Assembly (NCBI GenBank): GCA_023433855.1
Contig: JAEYTV010000161.1
Location: 1-5,594, forward strand
DNA: 5,594 bases
Reading direction: 5' to 3'
DNA from: Pseudomonadota bacterium
GTDB taxonomy: Bacteria > Pseudomonadota > Alphaproteobacteria > Rhizobiales > Rhizobiaceae
Below the pieces are notes generated by a model that was not told the DNA's origin, did no database searches, and saw nothing but the letters and a program-made list of their open reading frames with translations. Positions 5,501 to 5,594 of the stretch are shown piece by piece (position 1 is the stretch's first letter; each line of letters opens with the position of its first letter). Both the position numbers and the translations under genes were made by a program.

Positions 5501-5515
5501 AGGGAGTTTCTCCCT
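5501..5515. repeat. 6-bp perfect hairpin in the hydrolase 5' region
   Basis: AGGGAG-TTT-CTCCCT is a perfect short hairpin 54 bases upstream of the hydrolase start. Read in the gene direction it contains GGGAG-type words that could compete with the true ribosome site. A regulatory role is conjecture. Confidence 0.35.
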
Positions 5516-5532
5516 CCCCGCTTGACCGCGCT

Positions 5533-5559
5533 GGCGTCGCTCCGGTCCTTCGCGACGCC
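5533..5559. repeat. 8-bp inverted repeat upstream of the hydrolase
   Basis: GGCGTCGC (5533-5540) and GCGACGCC (5552-5559) are exact reverse complements around an 11-base spacer, about 90 bases before the hydrolase start. It could be a regulator site or a leader hairpin. It could also be the terminator of a gene beyond the right edge. The sequence right of it to 5594 shows no gene. Confidence 0.4.
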
Positions 5560-5594
5560 CGCAGGGATTGTTACGCGTTCACGGGCACGTGATC

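Noticed and set aside
5586..5591. CACGTG palindrome at the right edge
   Set aside because: Six-base palindromes are expected by chance, and the flank is cut by the window edge.

Overview
The window is a GC-rich bacterial chromosomal or plasmid segment. The codon usage, the strong AAGGAG-type ribosome sites and the gene families suggest an alphaproteobacterium, probably of the Rhizobiales type. That assignment rests on general appearance and not on a marker gene. No rRNA, tRNA, CRISPR array, transposase or phage gene is visible.

Left part (1-1946): the window opens inside the 3' end of a thiamine-diphosphate (ThDP) enzyme of the benzoylformate decarboxylase / acetolactate synthase superfamily. 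It runs tail to tail into a complete mannonate dehydratase gene (uxuA, minus strand). Just upstream of uxuA and divergent from it lies a short reading frame that carries the DNA-binding signature of a GntR-family regulator and stops right after it. It is probably the decayed remnant of a local sugar-acid regulator. UxuA makes 2-keto-3-deoxy-gluconate from D-mannonate, so this part looks like a hexuronate catabolic locus of which only one enzyme is fully inside the window.

Middle part (1947-3195): a perfect 8-bp inverted repeat precedes a small, very divergent P-II-like protein. It keeps the P-II N-terminal strand-helix and the Gly-Ala-Glu after the T-loop, but lacks the modifiable tyrosine, a normal ATP-binding B-loop and the C-terminal Arg-Thr-Gly segment. 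Two small exported proteins follow (78 and 77 residues, both with signal peptides). Their translation start regions share a 16-nt element with one mismatch. The second protein has a Gly-acid-Tyr-Tyr-x-Gly-Val-Thr repeat at each end of its mature chain, and its gene is followed by a perfect 11-bp hairpin.

Right part (3196-5594): about 420 bases without a recognisable gene lead to a short-chain dehydrogenase/reductase on the plus strand. It converges on an exported alpha/beta hydrolase (twin-arginine type signal, intact Ser-Asp-His triad) on the minus strand. The 287 bases between them hold a perfect 10-bp hairpin that could end transcription from either side. The window closes inside the hydrolase 5' region, which contains two more hairpins. 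The least explained elements are the degenerate P-II-like gene and the two small exported proteins with matching leaders.
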